Below are positions 1 through 8,944 of a stretch of 64,000 nt of DNA, one piece after another; the first letter of the stretch is position 1, and each line of letters starts with the position of its first letter. The stretch lies in contig NC_013929.1 in assembly GCF_000091305.1 (NCBI RefSeq), forward strand, positions 5,394,001-5,458,000. The letters run 5' to 3'. The notes beneath the pieces are model-generated. The model did no database searches. It worked only from the letters and a program-made list of their open reading frames with translations, and was not told the DNA's origin. The position numbers and the translations under genes were made by a program. The DNA comes from Streptomyces scabiei 87.22. GTDB taxonomy: Bacteria; Actinomycetota; Actinomycetes; Streptomycetales; Streptomycetaceae.

Positions 1-1903
1 GGGCACCGGCCGCGGCCTGTGCCTTCGGGCTGTTCAAGTCGAGGCGGCCGTTGACCATGTCGAGAGCGCCGGCGTTCTCCTTGGCCGCCTTCGCCGCCGC
101 GTCGATGCTCGCCTCGAACCCGATCATCCCGCCGAGGCCCTGGCGCTGCACATCGTTGAGCGCCTGCAGCGACTGCCGCAACCCGTCCGCCGACGCCTTC
201 TGCGCGGCCAGCGCGGCCTGCGTCTTCTGCGCCTGCGCACCGAACAGGCCCTGGCTCGCGGCGGCCAGCTCCTGCTCGAACGCAGCGTCCTTCAGCGCAG
301 TCTTGTACTCCTTCAGGTTCTTGGTGAACCCGCTGGTGTCCCGGCCGCCCTTGCCGTACGCCTTGGTCAGCTTCTGCAGCGCGGCCGCCGCCAGGTCGGC
401 GTTGCCGTCCCGCACCATGCCGGCCAGGGACTTGTCGACCGCGCCGAGTTCCTCCTTGGCTTCCTTCACGGGTGTGGAGTCCCAGCCGGTCCAGCCGACG
501 AGGAACTGCTGGACCTTGTCGGCGGTGCCCGGGTCGGTGAGCGCCTTCACGTGGCCGTACAGCGCACCCAGGTCGCTGCCGAACAGCTTCGCCGCCTCGC
601 CGGTCACCTTGCCGGTGGAACCCAGCTCACGCAGTGACGTGGTGAGCCGGTCGACGTCCGGCGGCGCGCTCCCGCTGCGCTCGGCCAGCTCGGAGATCGC
701 GAGGATCGCGAGGCCGAGCCCGGTGCCCGCCATGGCGATCTTCGTGGTGCGGCTGAGCGCCAGCACGCTCGCCCGCACCGCAGCCAGGCGGCCGGGCGTG
801 GCGGCCGCCGCCGCGTTCATCGCGACGAGCCCCCCGCCGAATGCGGCGAGGGCGGAGCGGGCGGCGACCAGGCCGAGCGCCGCCGCTTTCGTCAGCTTCA
901 GCGCGATCGCCAGCTGAAGGAAGATCGCGATCGCGCCGGGCGGCACCGCAGATACCAGCCGGGAGATGACGTCGATGGTCTGCAGCAGTCCGACCCCGAC
1001 GTCGCTGCCACCCTCCAGCACGTTCATCACGGCCGTGCCCACGTTCGTCAGCACGCTCGCCACGGTCGGGCCCTGGGCCCGGGCGAAGTCCATGAAGCGG
1101 CGCGCGTTCTGGCCGACCTCGCCGGAGCCCGACGTCCGCATCAGGCCGACCAGCTCGCTGTTGATGTTGCGCAACGTCCGGTTCGAGAAGTTCGTGAACT
1201 TGTCGTTCAGGGCGTCGAACCCCGGCGAGGCCACCTGCCCGCCGATGATCGTCATGAAACGGTCGGTCTCGGCCGACGTTCCCTTGACCAGTTCTTTCGT
1301 CTTGGGCAGCAGGGCGTTGGCCAGGCCGACGCCCTTGACGAACGGGGCCATCGTGTCGCCTGCCAGCGAGTCCGACCAGGCGCGGGTCTCGTCCTTCAGC
1401 ACGGACACCGCGGCCGCCGCCTGCCGGGTCTCCGGCGGCATCTTCGCGATCAGCCGCTGGTACTCCAGCTGCGCCGTGACAGCTTCCTGCGAGGAGGCTC
1501 CCGACTTGTCGACCGCCTCGCGGTACGCCTTGTGGGCCTCGGAGGCTTCGCTGATCTGCGAGACCTGCGCGATCATCGCCGCGCCCATCACACCGACCGC
1601 GACCGCGACGGTCCCGGCCCCGGCGGCGATCGGTGCCAGCGACGCGGCCGCCGGGATCGCGGCCGGCGCCAGCAGCAACGTCGCCTTCTTCAGCTGGTCC
1701 ATCGCCTTGCCGCCGGCGTCAGTGTCGCGGCGCAGGGCGGCCAGGTCGCGGGAGGCGTTGCGTGAGATCCGGCGCACTGCCCGGTCGCCCTCGATCGACA
1801 TGACCGTCATGCGGCGGCCGAGCCGCCTGGCCGCATCCCCGATGTCGTCGAAGACGTCGCTCAGTTCGTCGCGGCCGGTCAGCAGGAACGTCATTGAGGG
1901 CAT
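1..1903 (-). CDS. Tail tape measure protein (3' end cut by window edge)
   Basis: This is an open frame on the minus strand from an ATG at 1903 to the window edge, at least 634 residues. It starts MPSMTFLLTGRDELSDVFDD and is rich in Ala, Leu and Lys. Hydrophobic stretches lie near residues 60-100 and again after residue 300, separated by coiled-coil-like helical parts, as in siphophage tape measure proteins that set tail length. Its ATG overlaps the TGA of the frameshifted tail chaperone immediately upstream. The position directly after the G/GT chaperones is the classic place for this gene. The N-terminal part is visible; the end is outside. Confidence 0.88.
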   Translation of the reverse strand, partial: MPSMTFLLTGRDELSDVFDDIGDAARRLGRRMTVMSIEGDRAVRRISRNASRDLAALRRDTDAGGKAMDQLKKATLLLAPAAIPAAASLAPIAAGAGTVAVAVGVMGAAMIAQVSQISEASEAHKAYREAVDKSGASSQEAVTAQLEYQRLIAKMPPETRQAAAAVSVLKDETRAWSDSLAGDTMAPFVKGVGLANALLPKTKELVKGTSAETDRFMTIIGGQVASPGFDALNDKFTNFSNRTLRNINSELVGLMRTSGSGEVGQNARRFMDFARAQGPTVASVLTNVGTAVMNVLEGGSDVGVGLLQTIDVISRLVSAVPPGAIAIFLQLAIALKLTKAAALGLVAARSALAAFGGGLVAMNAAAAATPGRLAAVRASVLALSRTTKIAMAGTGLGLAILAISELAERSGSAPPDVDRLTTSLRELGSTGKVTGEAAKLFGSDLGALYGHVKALTDPGTADKVQQFLVGWTGWDSTPVKEAKEELGAVDKSLAGMVRDGNADLAAAALQKLTKAYGKGGRDTSGFTKNLKEYKTALKDAAFEQELAAASQGLFGAQAQKTQAALAAQKASADGLRQSLQALNDVQRQGLGGMIGFEASIDAAAKAAKENAGALDMVNGRLDLNSPKAQAAAGA

Positions 1904-2121
1904 CACTCACCGCCTTCCTGCTGGGCCTGGTTGTGGAGGTCGATCCAGGCGGTGAGGTTGTAGAAGTCGCTGACGGTCAGGCCGTCGACGACGTCTGGGG
2001 GGTAGTTGAGGAGGTGTCCGAAGAGGGGGAGGTAGGAGTCTCGGGCGCGCTCGATGTCGGGGTCGGGCTCGACGACTCGCCGTTCTCCTCCGCCTCGCCG
2101 GGCTCCGGGTCGGGCTGGTCT
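1903..2121 (-). CDS. Tail assembly chaperone, -1 frame extension (T-like part of GT)
   Basis: After a -1 slip this frame adds about 72 residues to the 0-frame N-terminus, for a GT fusion of about 211 residues. The last 50 residues read as a normal folded protein (FGHLLNYPPDVVDGLTVSDF and onward), unlike the Ser/Thr-rich 0-frame tail. The TGA at 1903-1905 overlaps the tape measure ATG. The frame has no plausible start or ribosome site of its own, so it is best explained as reached only by frameshifting. Confidence 0.78.
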   Translation of the reverse strand, partial: RPARPGARRGGGERRVVEPDPDIERARDSYLPLFGHLLNYPPDVVDGLTVSDFYNLTAWIDLHNQAQQEGGE

Positions 2122-2537
2122 TTTGGGTCCTTGGCCAGCCGCGCGATCAGCGCTCGCGCGTGCTCCGGGGTCGCGGCCGCGCTGTCGGGGAGTTCGGAGA
2201 GGATCTCCGCGACTCGCTCCCTGGTGAGGTCCGGGTCGGTGCCGACCATCGAGAACGCGTTCTCCACGTAGTCGGCGACCTCGCGCTCGGACATGCGGGT
2301 GACCATCTCGCTGACCCGGGGGTCGAAGTCGCCGAAGCGCAGCTCTGGCGTCTGCCGCTTCTTGATGACCCACACGATGCCGCGCATCGCGTCCAGATCC
2401 TCGCCCTCCAGGCCCTTCTGGATCTCGTCCCACTTCATGTCGACGGTGCGCTGCACGATCGAAGCCTCGGACACGCGGAGGTCCCGCGCGTCGTAGTGCT
2501 CCGGCTCGCCGCCGGCCGGGGTGTAGATGACGATCAA
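1977..2537 (-). CDS. Tail assembly chaperone, 0-frame product (G-like)
   Basis: The 186-residue protein begins MIVIYTPAGGEPEHYDARDL and ends in a low-complexity Ser/Thr/Pro tail, which is typical when the 0-frame end is only a by-product of a frameshift system. Between the tail tube and tape measure genes, phages encode two chaperones (G and GT) that share an N-terminus. Here a slippery heptamer C CCA AAA at 2127-2121 in this frame would move ribosomes into the -1 frame. Family assignment rests on position and on the frameshift arrangement, not on a strong motif. Confidence 0.8.
   Translation of the reverse strand: MIVIYTPAGGEPEHYDARDLRVSEASIVQRTVDMKWDEIQKGLEGEDLDAMRGIVWVIKKRQTPELRFGDFDPRVSEMVTRMSEREVADYVENAFSMVGTDPDLTRERVAEILSELPDSAAATPEHARALIARLAKDPKDQPDPEPGEAEENGESSSPTPTSSAPETPTSPSSDTSSTTPQTSSTA
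2121..2127 (-). promoter_or_regulatory. Programmed -1 frameshift slippery heptamer
   Basis: Read on the minus strand the heptamer is CCCAAAA, phased C CCA AAA in the 0 frame. That fits the X XXY YYZ rule for tandem -1 slippage. It lies within the chaperone gene, before the two frames diverge in quality. Confidence 0.75.
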
Positions 2538-2547
2538 GGGGTTGCTC

Positions 2548-3063
2548 CTATTCGAGTCGGCGGCGCACGTCGTCCGTGACGCGCTCCACCTCGCGCGTGA
2601 TGCGGCCCTGGTGCGCGCGGATGGTCTTCTCCCAGAACCCGCGCTCCGCGGTCTGCGTAGACCAGCGCTTCTTGTTGCCGAAGACCGGGTGCCGCAGGCG
2701 CCCCAGGTCGTTCATCTGATTCACCGCACCGACTGGGATGTCCGGCGGCAGAAGGCCCTTGTCGAGCCAGACCCGGGCGCCGGGGTTCCCGGCGGTCCGC
2801 ACGCTGAGCCGGATGGCCTGAGCGATGCTCTCCCGGAAGGGCCGCGTGGTGGGCGACGGCCCGCCCCGCTTCCCGGCGCCCCGCCCGCCGGACTGCAGGG
2901 GCTGGCGCCGGACCGCGTCCTGCAGATCGCTGCGCAGGGGCTCGGCCGCCCGCCGGATCCGGCGGATGTAGCTGGCCCGGATGTTCTCGTGGCCGGCGGC
3001 CCGCAGCTTGCGGGCCAGCTCCAGGAGCTGGCCGGTGCCGGTGATGCGGACGTTCTGCACCAT
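2548..3063 (-). CDS. HK97 gp10-like head-tail/tail morphogenesis protein
   Basis: The 171-residue basic protein begins MVQNVRITGTGQLLELARKL. A helical Arg-rich N-terminal part is followed by a Gly/Arg-rich linker and a C-terminal helix (TREVERVTDDVRRRLE). Small proteins of this look (HK97 gp10 family, tail completion or head-tail joining) sit in the connector-to-tail region of siphophages. Here it lies between the tail tube and the tail chaperone. The family call is inferred from size, composition and position. Confidence 0.6.
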   Translation of the reverse strand: MVQNVRITGTGQLLELARKLRAAGHENIRASYIRRIRRAAEPLRSDLQDAVRRQPLQSGGRGAGKRGGPSPTTRPFRESIAQAIRLSVRTAGNPGARVWLDKGLLPPDIPVGAVNQMNDLGRLRHPVFGNKKRWSTQTAERGFWEKTIRAHQGRITREVERVTDDVRRRLE

Positions 3064-3075
3064 GGGGCGCTCACC

Positions 3076-4062
3076 TCACAGCGTGACGTCCGTCGAGATG
3101 ATCTCGATCTTCGGCTGGTTGGTGCCGTCGTAGAGGCTGACGAAGTTGAAGCTGGGCTTGACCACGCCGAAGCCGTCGACGACCGGGGGACCCTCGTCGA
3201 GACGGATCGCGGGAAGCGTCAGCCGCCACGTCTCGTAGAACGTCGAGGCGATCAGGGGGCCGACGAACTCCCACACCATGCTGGTCGCGCCGTCGGAGGT
3301 GTGGAGGTCGTCGAGGGCGGTCGAGACGTAGTCCGTCTCCAGCGTGCCCGAGATCTTCACCAGGTCGTTCTCGATGGGCTCCTTCTTCAGCCCGGCCTGC
3401 CCGGCGTAGAAGCGCTCCACGTCCTGCGGGCGCTCGATCTTGCACGACACCTTGCGGATGCCGTCGAGCGCCGTTTCCGTACCGAAGGTGCCGGTCTTCA
3501 GGGACATCTGCCCGAAGTGGAACGGCGTCATGGACGGGTAGCTGGCGGTGGCCAGGGTCTGGCTCTCGTCGGAGTTCTTTCCGTCGAACTCCATGGAGCA
3601 CGTAAGCATCTCGCCGACCGCGCACGCGAACTCCGCGCTGGTGACCTTGCAGCCCACGAAGGACTTGTCGGTCACGGTGCCGCTGGTCAGCGGCACCCCT
3701 TTCTGGATCGTCAGGCTCTTGCCCGCGACCGAGGCGAGGGTGTGGGTCTGCAGGTAGGCGGTCGTCACGCCCTGCTGCACCGGCGTCACGGTCGTGCCCA
3801 TGAGCGCCTGGTGCGGGATGCCCATGCCCTTGTTCGTGACCTCGAAGTCGACGTTGCCCTGCACCTCCTGGCGGGTCAGGACCCGGCGGGCCGACAGTCC
3901 CAGCAGCCGCCCCGCAGCGATACCGGAGCTGAGAGCCGTCGTCTTCTTGAGCGCGAGTGACTCCTTCGAGAACTCGATGAACTTCGTCGGCGCGACGAAC
4001 GTGCCGTACGTGGTCTCGGCCGCGATGCCGAGCTGGGCGCCGAGACCGGATCCGATCGCCAT
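3076..4062 (-). CDS. Major tail (tube) protein
   Basis: This 328-residue protein begins MAIGSGLGAQLGIAAETTYG, the usual opening of actinophage tail tube proteins ('tolerates environment-facing N-terminus, then GTFVAPTKFIEF'). It is beta-rich throughout and has the usual length. It lies downstream of connector genes and upstream of the tail chaperones. The product should polymerise into the non-contractile tail tube. The ATG at 4062 is preceded by an AGGAGG-like site. Confidence 0.85.
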   Translation of the reverse strand: MAIGSGLGAQLGIAAETTYGTFVAPTKFIEFSKESLALKKTTALSSGIAAGRLLGLSARRVLTRQEVQGNVDFEVTNKGMGIPHQALMGTTVTPVQQGVTTAYLQTHTLASVAGKSLTIQKGVPLTSGTVTDKSFVGCKVTSAEFACAVGEMLTCSMEFDGKNSDESQTLATASYPSMTPFHFGQMSLKTGTFGTETALDGIRKVSCKIERPQDVERFYAGQAGLKKEPIENDLVKISGTLETDYVSTALDDLHTSDGATSMVWEFVGPLIASTFYETWRLTLPAIRLDEGPPVVDGFGVVKPSFNFVSLYDGTNQPKIEIISTDVTL

Positions 4063-4065
4063 GGA

Positions 4066-4272
4066 TCAGCCCTCCTGGTTCTGCGGCGTCTTGGCCGCGG
4101 TGGTCTTCTTCTTCGTGGCGCCGGGCTCCTCGACGACCTCCCAGTTCGAGGGCTGACACGCGTAGCCCTCGAACCTGGCGTCGGGGACCTCGACGATCTC
4201 GTCGGGCTCGACGGTCCGGCCCAGCTCGGGCACGGTGACCTGCTCGGGCCCCAGGTAGCGCACTCGCGCCAT
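4066..4272 (-). CDS. Small phage protein with Lys-rich tail
   Basis: A 68-residue protein begins MARVRYLGPEQVTVPELGRT, with a short beta-type body and a C-terminal run rich in Lys, Thr and Ala. Its stop is three bases from the tail tube start, and an AGGAGG-type site precedes its ATG at 4272. Such short proteins between the connector and tube genes are common in Streptomyces phages. No specific role can be assigned. Confidence 0.6.
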   Translation of the reverse strand: MARVRYLGPEQVTVPELGRTVEPDEIVEVPDARFEGYACQPSNWEVVEEPGATKKKTTAAKTPQNQEG

Positions 4273-4286
4273 GACTGGACTCCTCC

Positions 4287-4754
4287 TCAGATGCGGGCGT
4301 GGCAGGACACCGTGAAGCCCAGGGCTGCCCGAGAGCCCCGGTCGGTGAAGTACTGGCGCAGCGACGCGCGCGTCAGATGCGCCCACAGGACGGTCCCGTT
4401 CAAGGTCGGTGCCTCGGGGCTTGCGCCGGTCGCCCGCAGCGCGGTCTCCACGGCACCGAAGATCTCGAAGACGCGGTTCCGTACCGTCGCGAAGCCGTCG
4501 TCGCCGGACCAGGCGTCGGCGACGCAAACGATGCTGAAGTCCTCGTCGCGGGTCCGGGCCCCGGCAGCGTTGAAGTTCTGCGCGATCTCGGCGGTGGGGT
4601 CTTCACCGCCGGACCAGCCGACGGCGAGGAAGTCGCACGTGGCGATGTCACCGGTCGGCTCCCCGTCGGTGACCAGCACATCCGCCAGCGAACCGGCGGC
4701 CTGGAGGATGGTGACCAGTGCGGTGAGGGCTGCGGGCAGGGCCGAGGTCGCCAT
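4287..4754 (-). CDS. Tail terminator / neck protein candidate
   Basis: The 155-residue protein begins MATSALPAALTALVTILQAA. Its alpha/beta pattern, with an N-terminal helix followed by strands, and its place right after the head-tail connector and before the tail tube match a tail terminator or minor neck protein. The gene start abuts the connector stop (4754/4755). No diagnostic motif was seen, so the call is positional. Confidence 0.5.
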   Translation of the reverse strand: MATSALPAALTALVTILQAAGSLADVLVTDGEPTGDIATCDFLAVGWSGGEDPTAEIAQNFNAAGARTRDEDFSIVCVADAWSGDDGFATVRNRVFEIFGAVETALRATGASPEAPTLNGTVLWAHLTRASLRQYFTDRGSRAALGFTVSCHARI

Positions 4755-5570
4755 TCACCCCACCGCCGGCGGGAGTCGGTCGGGTTCGAGCAGCTGCACG
4801 GCCCGGTTGGGGATCGCGAAGCCCAGGCCGGGCAGAGGCTCGGTGACGTCGAAGTCCTCGGTGCCGCGCTGCGGCCGCCCCGGGCCCTGCCGGGTGCGCC
4901 ACAGATGCTGGAGGATGATCCGCGCGGCCGACGTGATGTTGTCGCCCACGACCAGCCGCCCGACCCGGTACGTGAAGTCCAGCGGCCCCGACAGCAGGCC
5001 CCCGGCCACGGCTTCGACCACACCCGTCTCCAGGTCCAGATCCAGGTCATCGACTTCGTAGGAGACCCCGCCCGGCCGTGGCGACGTCGCCGACACCAGC
5101 TCCAGGCAGGGAGTGAGCGCGAGCGCCACGGAGCGGGCGCTGGTGAACCGCGCCCGTTCCGTGACGGTCCGGGGGACGACCGGGCCCACGAACATCTCCA
5201 CGGCCCGGGTGCACGCCCCGATCCACGACCGGATCTCCTCGTCGTCGGCCGTGTCGGTCTTCTTCAGGTGCCGGCGGCCGTCGGCCAGCGACATGATCGC
5301 GGGCGGGGCCGCCTCGCGGACGTCGAACATGTCCGTGTAGGCGTGGGCCGGGCCGGTGAACACCCACCGGACGGTGTGCCGTCCGGCCTGCACCGTGACG
5401 TAGTCGGCCTGGTACCGGCCGTCGGTGGCGGTCTCCGCTGCTGCTGGGCTGGCGGTGGTGCCGTCGGGCAGCGTCACGGTCACCGCCGCGGTGGTGGCCG
5501 TGACGCGCGTGCCGGCCGGGTCGAGGCAGTCGGCGGTCAGGCGCACTGTGGCGCCGAGGTCGAACGGCAC
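4755..5570 (-). CDS. gp6-like head-tail connector with extra N-terminal beta domain
   Basis: The 271-residue protein has two parts. Residues 1-85 look like a small Ig-like beta domain (repeated Thr/Val strands, PDGTTASPAA). Residues 95-230 look like the mostly helical gp6-type connector (SLADGRRHLKKTDTADDEEI and following helices). Connector proteins seal the portal ring and hold the tail. The added N-terminal domain could decorate the neck; this is inference. Confidence 0.6.
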   Translation of the reverse strand: MPFDLGATVRLTADCLDPAGTRVTATTAAVTVTLPDGTTASPAAAETATDGRYQADYVTVQAGRHTVRWVFTGPAHAYTDMFDVREAAPPAIMSLADGRRHLKKTDTADDEEIRSWIGACTRAVEMFVGPVVPRTVTERARFTSARSVALALTPCLELVSATSPRPGGVSYEVDDLDLDLETGVVEAVAGGLLSGPLDFTYRVGRLVVGDNITSAARIILQHLWRTRQGPGRPQRGTEDFDVTEPLPGLGFAIPNRAVQLLEPDRLPPAVG

Positions 5571-5579
5571 GCGGACCTC

Positions 5580-5978
5580 CTACGCGGTGGTGGCGTCGCC
5601 GAGGATGCCCTTGCGCTTCTGCCCTGCGGCCTCGGCGGCCAGGACGCGAGCGCGCTCCTCCTCGTCGGCGTCCCTCAGATAGGCGAGCACCTCGGGCGCC
5701 TTGTGCTCGCCCGGGTCGAACGGCTTCGGGCCGTCCTCGGCCTGGCGGGCCGTCTGCTCGGGCGGGGTGAGGGTCCGCTTCTCGCCGGGCTCGCTGGTGG
5801 CCTGCTCGGCTGGCCGGAGTGCTGCGGCCGTCGCTTGCCCGGTGCTGGCCGTCGGCTCGGCGAACAGGTGCTTGTGGGTCTTGAGGATCGGGTGCTTGTC
5901 GTCGACCAGCTGGCCGACGGCGAACGCCACGGGGGCGCCGTCGCGCCAGATGGTGAACGACTCGGTGCAGCGCTTCAC
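5580..5978 (-). CDS. Hypothetical phage head-region protein
   Basis: The 132-residue protein starts at GTG 5978, preceded at 6 bases by GAGGAG, which favours this start over an upstream ATG. It begins VKRCTESFTIWRDGAPVAFA. It then has a Pro/Glu/Thr-rich middle and a charged helical end. It lies between the capsid and connector genes and probably belongs to the head module. No family recognised. Confidence 0.6.
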   Translation of the reverse strand: MKRCTESFTIWRDGAPVAFAVGQLVDDKHPILKTHKHLFAEPTASTGQATAAALRPAEQATSEPGEKRTLTPPEQTARQAEDGPKPFDPGEHKAPEVLAYLRDADEEERARVLAAEAAGQKRKGILGDATTA

Positions 5979-5988
5979 GTGTGGCTCC

Positions 5989-6399
5989 TCAGCTGTGCGC
6001 GATCGGGGCGCGGCGCGGGAACGCGCGCACGATGACGGCACCGAACGTGCCGCCCGTGGTGGCGCCGGACGTGGTCACCGAGGCGCGCAGGTAGCGCTTC
6101 GAGCCCTTGTAGCCCAGCTCGAACAGGGTGTCGTCGTCGGCCGCGACGACGGTCGGCGCGGAGCCCTGCAGGTCTGCGGCGGCGACGGTGCCCCACGCGG
6201 AGTTGTCGTCGGACTCCTGCAGGATGATCGCGTGCGAGCCGTCGGTGATCGTGCCCGTCTGCACGACGAGCATCGCCGAGCGGGACGCGTCCTTGTTCTC
6301 GTGCAGGTCCACGGTGGTGCCGTTGACCGTGCCGTTCGTGCGCAGCGCGATGGCCAGCGTCGCCTTGGCCCGCGCCACGTTGTAGAGGCTCTGCCTCAT
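5989..6399 (-). CDS. Capsid decoration / head fibre-like protein candidate
   Basis: The 136-residue protein begins MRQSLYNVARAKATLAIALR. It is rich in Thr, Ser, Gly and beta strands, directly downstream of the major capsid gene. The size, composition and location match small capsid-associated (decoration) proteins, but no catalytic or binding motif is seen. The ATG at 6399 has GAGAGGAAGT just upstream. Confidence 0.5.
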   Translation of the reverse strand: MRQSLYNVARAKATLAIALRTNGTVNGTTVDLHENKDASRSAMLVVQTGTITDGSHAIILQESDDNSAWGTVAAADLQGSAPTVVAADDDTLFELGYKGSKRYLRASVTTSGATTGGTFGAVIVRAFPRRAPIAHS

Positions 6400-6470
6400 G
6401 GTGACTTCCTCTCGGGGAACGCCGACGGCCGGGAAACCGTGGTGGCTTCCCGGCCGTCGAGCGGGCTGGG

Positions 6471-7952
6471 TCAGGTGACGTTGAGCATCCGGAACGCGCC
6501 GTCGTTCACCGAGTCGGCGCCGACCCGGTACCAGGCGTACCAGCCGCGCTGACCGGTCGGCCGGCGGTTGGCGCCCACCAGGTGCGGCAGGAACTCGATG
6601 CTCATGCCGATGCGGTCGGCGATGACGTAGTTGTCGAAGTCGCCGTACACCATGACGTAGTTCTCCGCCGCAGCGGTGACCACGCCGTCCATGTCCTCCG
6701 ACTCCAGGGCCTTGCGGCCCAGGAGCATCGGCGGGACGTCGGCGCCGATCCTCTCCCACAGGTTCGTGCCACCCGAGGAGTCGAACTGGCGGACCGCGTT
6801 GTAGATACCGCGGTTCGCCAGCCACGCCGCGTTCGGCCGGTACCGGCCCGGCAGCGCGGTGTCCACCTTGTACACGTCGCCGGAGGCGAAGGTGTCCGTG
6901 GTCGTCGAGGTGACGATCGACGAGGTGCCGGTGAGCGCGGTGACGATGCCCGTCGGCTGGCCGGAGCCGGAGCCGGTGGCGAGCGCCGCGGCCTCCAGGG
7001 TGTCCTTGCCGAAGGCGAGCAGCCGCCCGACCTCGGTGGTGACGTTCTCGGCGTCGTCCATCGCCTCGATGGAGATGGGCACGAAGCCGTCCGCCTTGTA
7101 GACGGGCACCGTCGGCTGCGCGAGGGTCGGCGCGTTGTCGCTCGCCTCCGAAGCCTCGGCCGCCCACCGCCAGGACACGGACCCGGAGCTGACGCCGTTC
7201 CAGATGTCACCGGTGGCCACAACCTGCCGAGCCACCTGACGGATCTGGTTGATCGACCCGTTCGCCGTGATGATGATCGTCGGGTCGAGCTGGAAGGGCA
7301 CCAGGTAGCCGCCCGCGCTGTCCGTGAGGGACATCGCGCGCTCCAGGGCCTGCTGCTCCTCCGGGGTCACCATGTGACCCTTGCCGCGGGCCAGCTTGGA
7401 CCAGGCGCGCATGTACTCCGGCGAGGACGTCGCCAGGCACATCCGGGAGATGGTGCCCCGCTTGTCGTCCCACGCCTCGATGATGTCCGTGGCCGCGGAC
7501 CTGATGCGGTCGTTGGCGCCGGCCATCTTCTCCACCGCGCACAGCGCGCGGGCCCTCAGCTCCTGCCCGAGGTCTTCGGGGGAGCGGTTGAAGGTCCGCA
7601 TCTCGCCGAGGTCCCACGGGTTGCGGAACCGTCGATCCTCGACGCTGTCGGGGTTCAGGACCGGGTCGAGGTCGTAGGACCCGCCCCGCCCGGTCGGCGT
7701 GCCGCGCTCGATGCCCAGGGCGGGCGGGGTCCGGTCGGTGGCCTGCGTCGCGGCACGGACGCGCTCCAGGGCGCTGCGGCGCTCCAGCTGGCGACGGTGG
7801 TCGTCGACCTCGGCGAACTCCGTGGTCAGCTCGTCGAAGTCGCGCTCGTCCTCGGCGGTCAGGTTGTCGCGCTGTTCCAGCTCTTCGAGCCGGGCGCGGA
7901 TCTCTCGCAGGCGGATGACCGCCTGGCCGTGGGAAAGCTGAAGCTGAGGCAT
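6471..7952 (-). CDS. Major capsid protein, HK97 family
   Basis: The 493-residue protein has a charged coiled-coil N-terminus (residues about 10-65, e.g. IRLREIRARLEELEQRD), the delta/scaffold domain that the prohead protease removes. An HK97-fold body follows (SLTDSAGGYLVPFQLDPTII, then GKDTLEAAALATGSGSGQPT). It forms the icosahedral shell. Its ATG overlaps the stop of the protease gene, the usual portal-protease-capsid order. The long N-terminus (about 170 residues before the fold) is usual for this family. Confidence 0.93.
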   Translation of the reverse strand: MPQLQLSHGQAVIRLREIRARLEELEQRDNLTAEDERDFDELTTEFAEVDDHRRQLERRSALERVRAATQATDRTPPALGIERGTPTGRGGSYDLDPVLNPDSVEDRRFRNPWDLGEMRTFNRSPEDLGQELRARALCAVEKMAGANDRIRSAATDIIEAWDDKRGTISRMCLATSSPEYMRAWSKLARGKGHMVTPEEQQALERAMSLTDSAGGYLVPFQLDPTIIITANGSINQIRQVARQVVATGDIWNGVSSGSVSWRWAAEASEASDNAPTLAQPTVPVYKADGFVPISIEAMDDAENVTTEVGRLLAFGKDTLEAAALATGSGSGQPTGIVTALTGTSSIVTSTTTDTFASGDVYKVDTALPGRYRPNAAWLANRGIYNAVRQFDSSGGTNLWERIGADVPPMLLGRKALESEDMDGVVTAAAENYVMVYGDFDNYVIADRIGMSIEFLPHLVGANRRPTGQRGWYAWYRVGADSVNDGAFRMLNVT

Positions 7953-8944
7953 CAGCCGGTCTCCTTCTGGGTGTCGATGGACGCCAGGACGTCATCCATC
8001 AGGCCGCCGATCTCGGCGAGCTGGGGACGCATGCGTGCTGTGCGCTCGGATGGCGACGGGTGCCCATCGGCGGGCGGCGCGTCAGTCGTACTAGGGGTCG
8101 GCGGGTGCCCGGGAGTGGGCGGCGCGCCAGCGGATCGTTCAGGGGCCGGGTGCCCGGGGGCGGACGGCGCGGCTGGCTGGGTCGGGCGCTGGCCGGACGG
8201 CAGGACCGGGAGGCCCGGCCGTTGGTAGAGCAGCGCGGTGGCGACCTCGCGGCGAAGCTCCGGGTCGTCCGGGACGGACGGCGCGGCAGCGTCGCGGGCG
8301 AGGGAGTGGCGGATGCGGCGGGTCATCTCGTCGTCGAGCGCCAGGCCGTCGGCGACGGTCCGGGCCCGCACCGACACGCTGGTGCCCGCGTAGGCCGGGA
8401 AGACCACGGGCCCGAGTTCGCGGCACTTCAGCTCGATCAGCTCGCGCTGCAGGGGCCCTCGGTCGCCCGGCATCCACAGCAGGTCGTAGACCTCCTCTGG
8501 CTTGACGAGCTTGCCATTGACGTCACGCCACTCCTCGCGGACGACGTCGAAGCGGAAGCTCATGCCGTTCACCGACTTCTCGGCGATCGCGTCGCGGACC
8601 GGCTGCATCAGCCAGTTGTCGGTGATGCGGCCCTCGACGTAGAGGCCCTGGTCGTCCTCGCGCAGGTCCGCGATGGACCCGATCGGGATCGACCCGATCA
8701 GCGGGTGCCGGCCGTGGTCAAACTGCATGACCGGGGTCTGCTCGCGGATCGTCTTCTTGAAGGCACCCTTGCGGATGGTCTCGGTGAACGTGCCTTCCCA
8801 CGAGTTGATCTCGGTGGGCTGGCCGAAGAGAGCCGCGTACCCGGTCAGGGTCCGCCCGTCGCCCTCCTCGTCACCGTCGGCGCGCACCAGCTGGAACGGC
8901 GCCGACCTCTCCAGATCACGCGTCACGGCGGACAGGACGGGCAT
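7952..8944 (-). CDS. HK97-family prohead protease
   Basis: The 330-residue protein has the prohead protease domain in residues 15-205. The motif FDHGRHPLIGS carries the catalytic His, and SVNGMSFRFD carries the catalytic Ser. The remaining C-terminus is Pro-rich and disordered (residues about 235-300), then a short helix. It cleaves the capsid N-terminal domain during head maturation. The ATG at 8944 overlaps the portal stop, and its own stop overlaps the capsid ATG. Confidence 0.9.
   Translation of the reverse strand: MPVLSAVTRDLERSAPFQLVRADGDEEGDGRTLTGYAALFGQPTEINSWEGTFTETIRKGAFKKTIREQTPVMQFDHGRHPLIGSIPIGSIADLREDDQGLYVEGRITDNWLMQPVRDAIAEKSVNGMSFRFDVVREEWRDVNGKLVKPEEVYDLLWMPGDRGPLQRELIELKCRELGPVVFPAYAGTSVSVRARTVADGLALDDEMTRRIRHSLARDAAAPSVPDDPELRREVATALLYQRPGLPVLPSGQRPTQPAAPSAPGHPAPERSAGAPPTPGHPPTPSTTDAPPADGHPSPSERTARMRPQLAEIGGLMDDVLASIDTQKETG

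Noticed and set aside
51-1955. Long rightward open frames opposite the tape measure
   Set aside because: They are shadows of the leftward tape measure frame caused by high GC at third positions; they lack ribosome sites and family resemblance. The same holds for long rightward frames across 2.5-30 kb.
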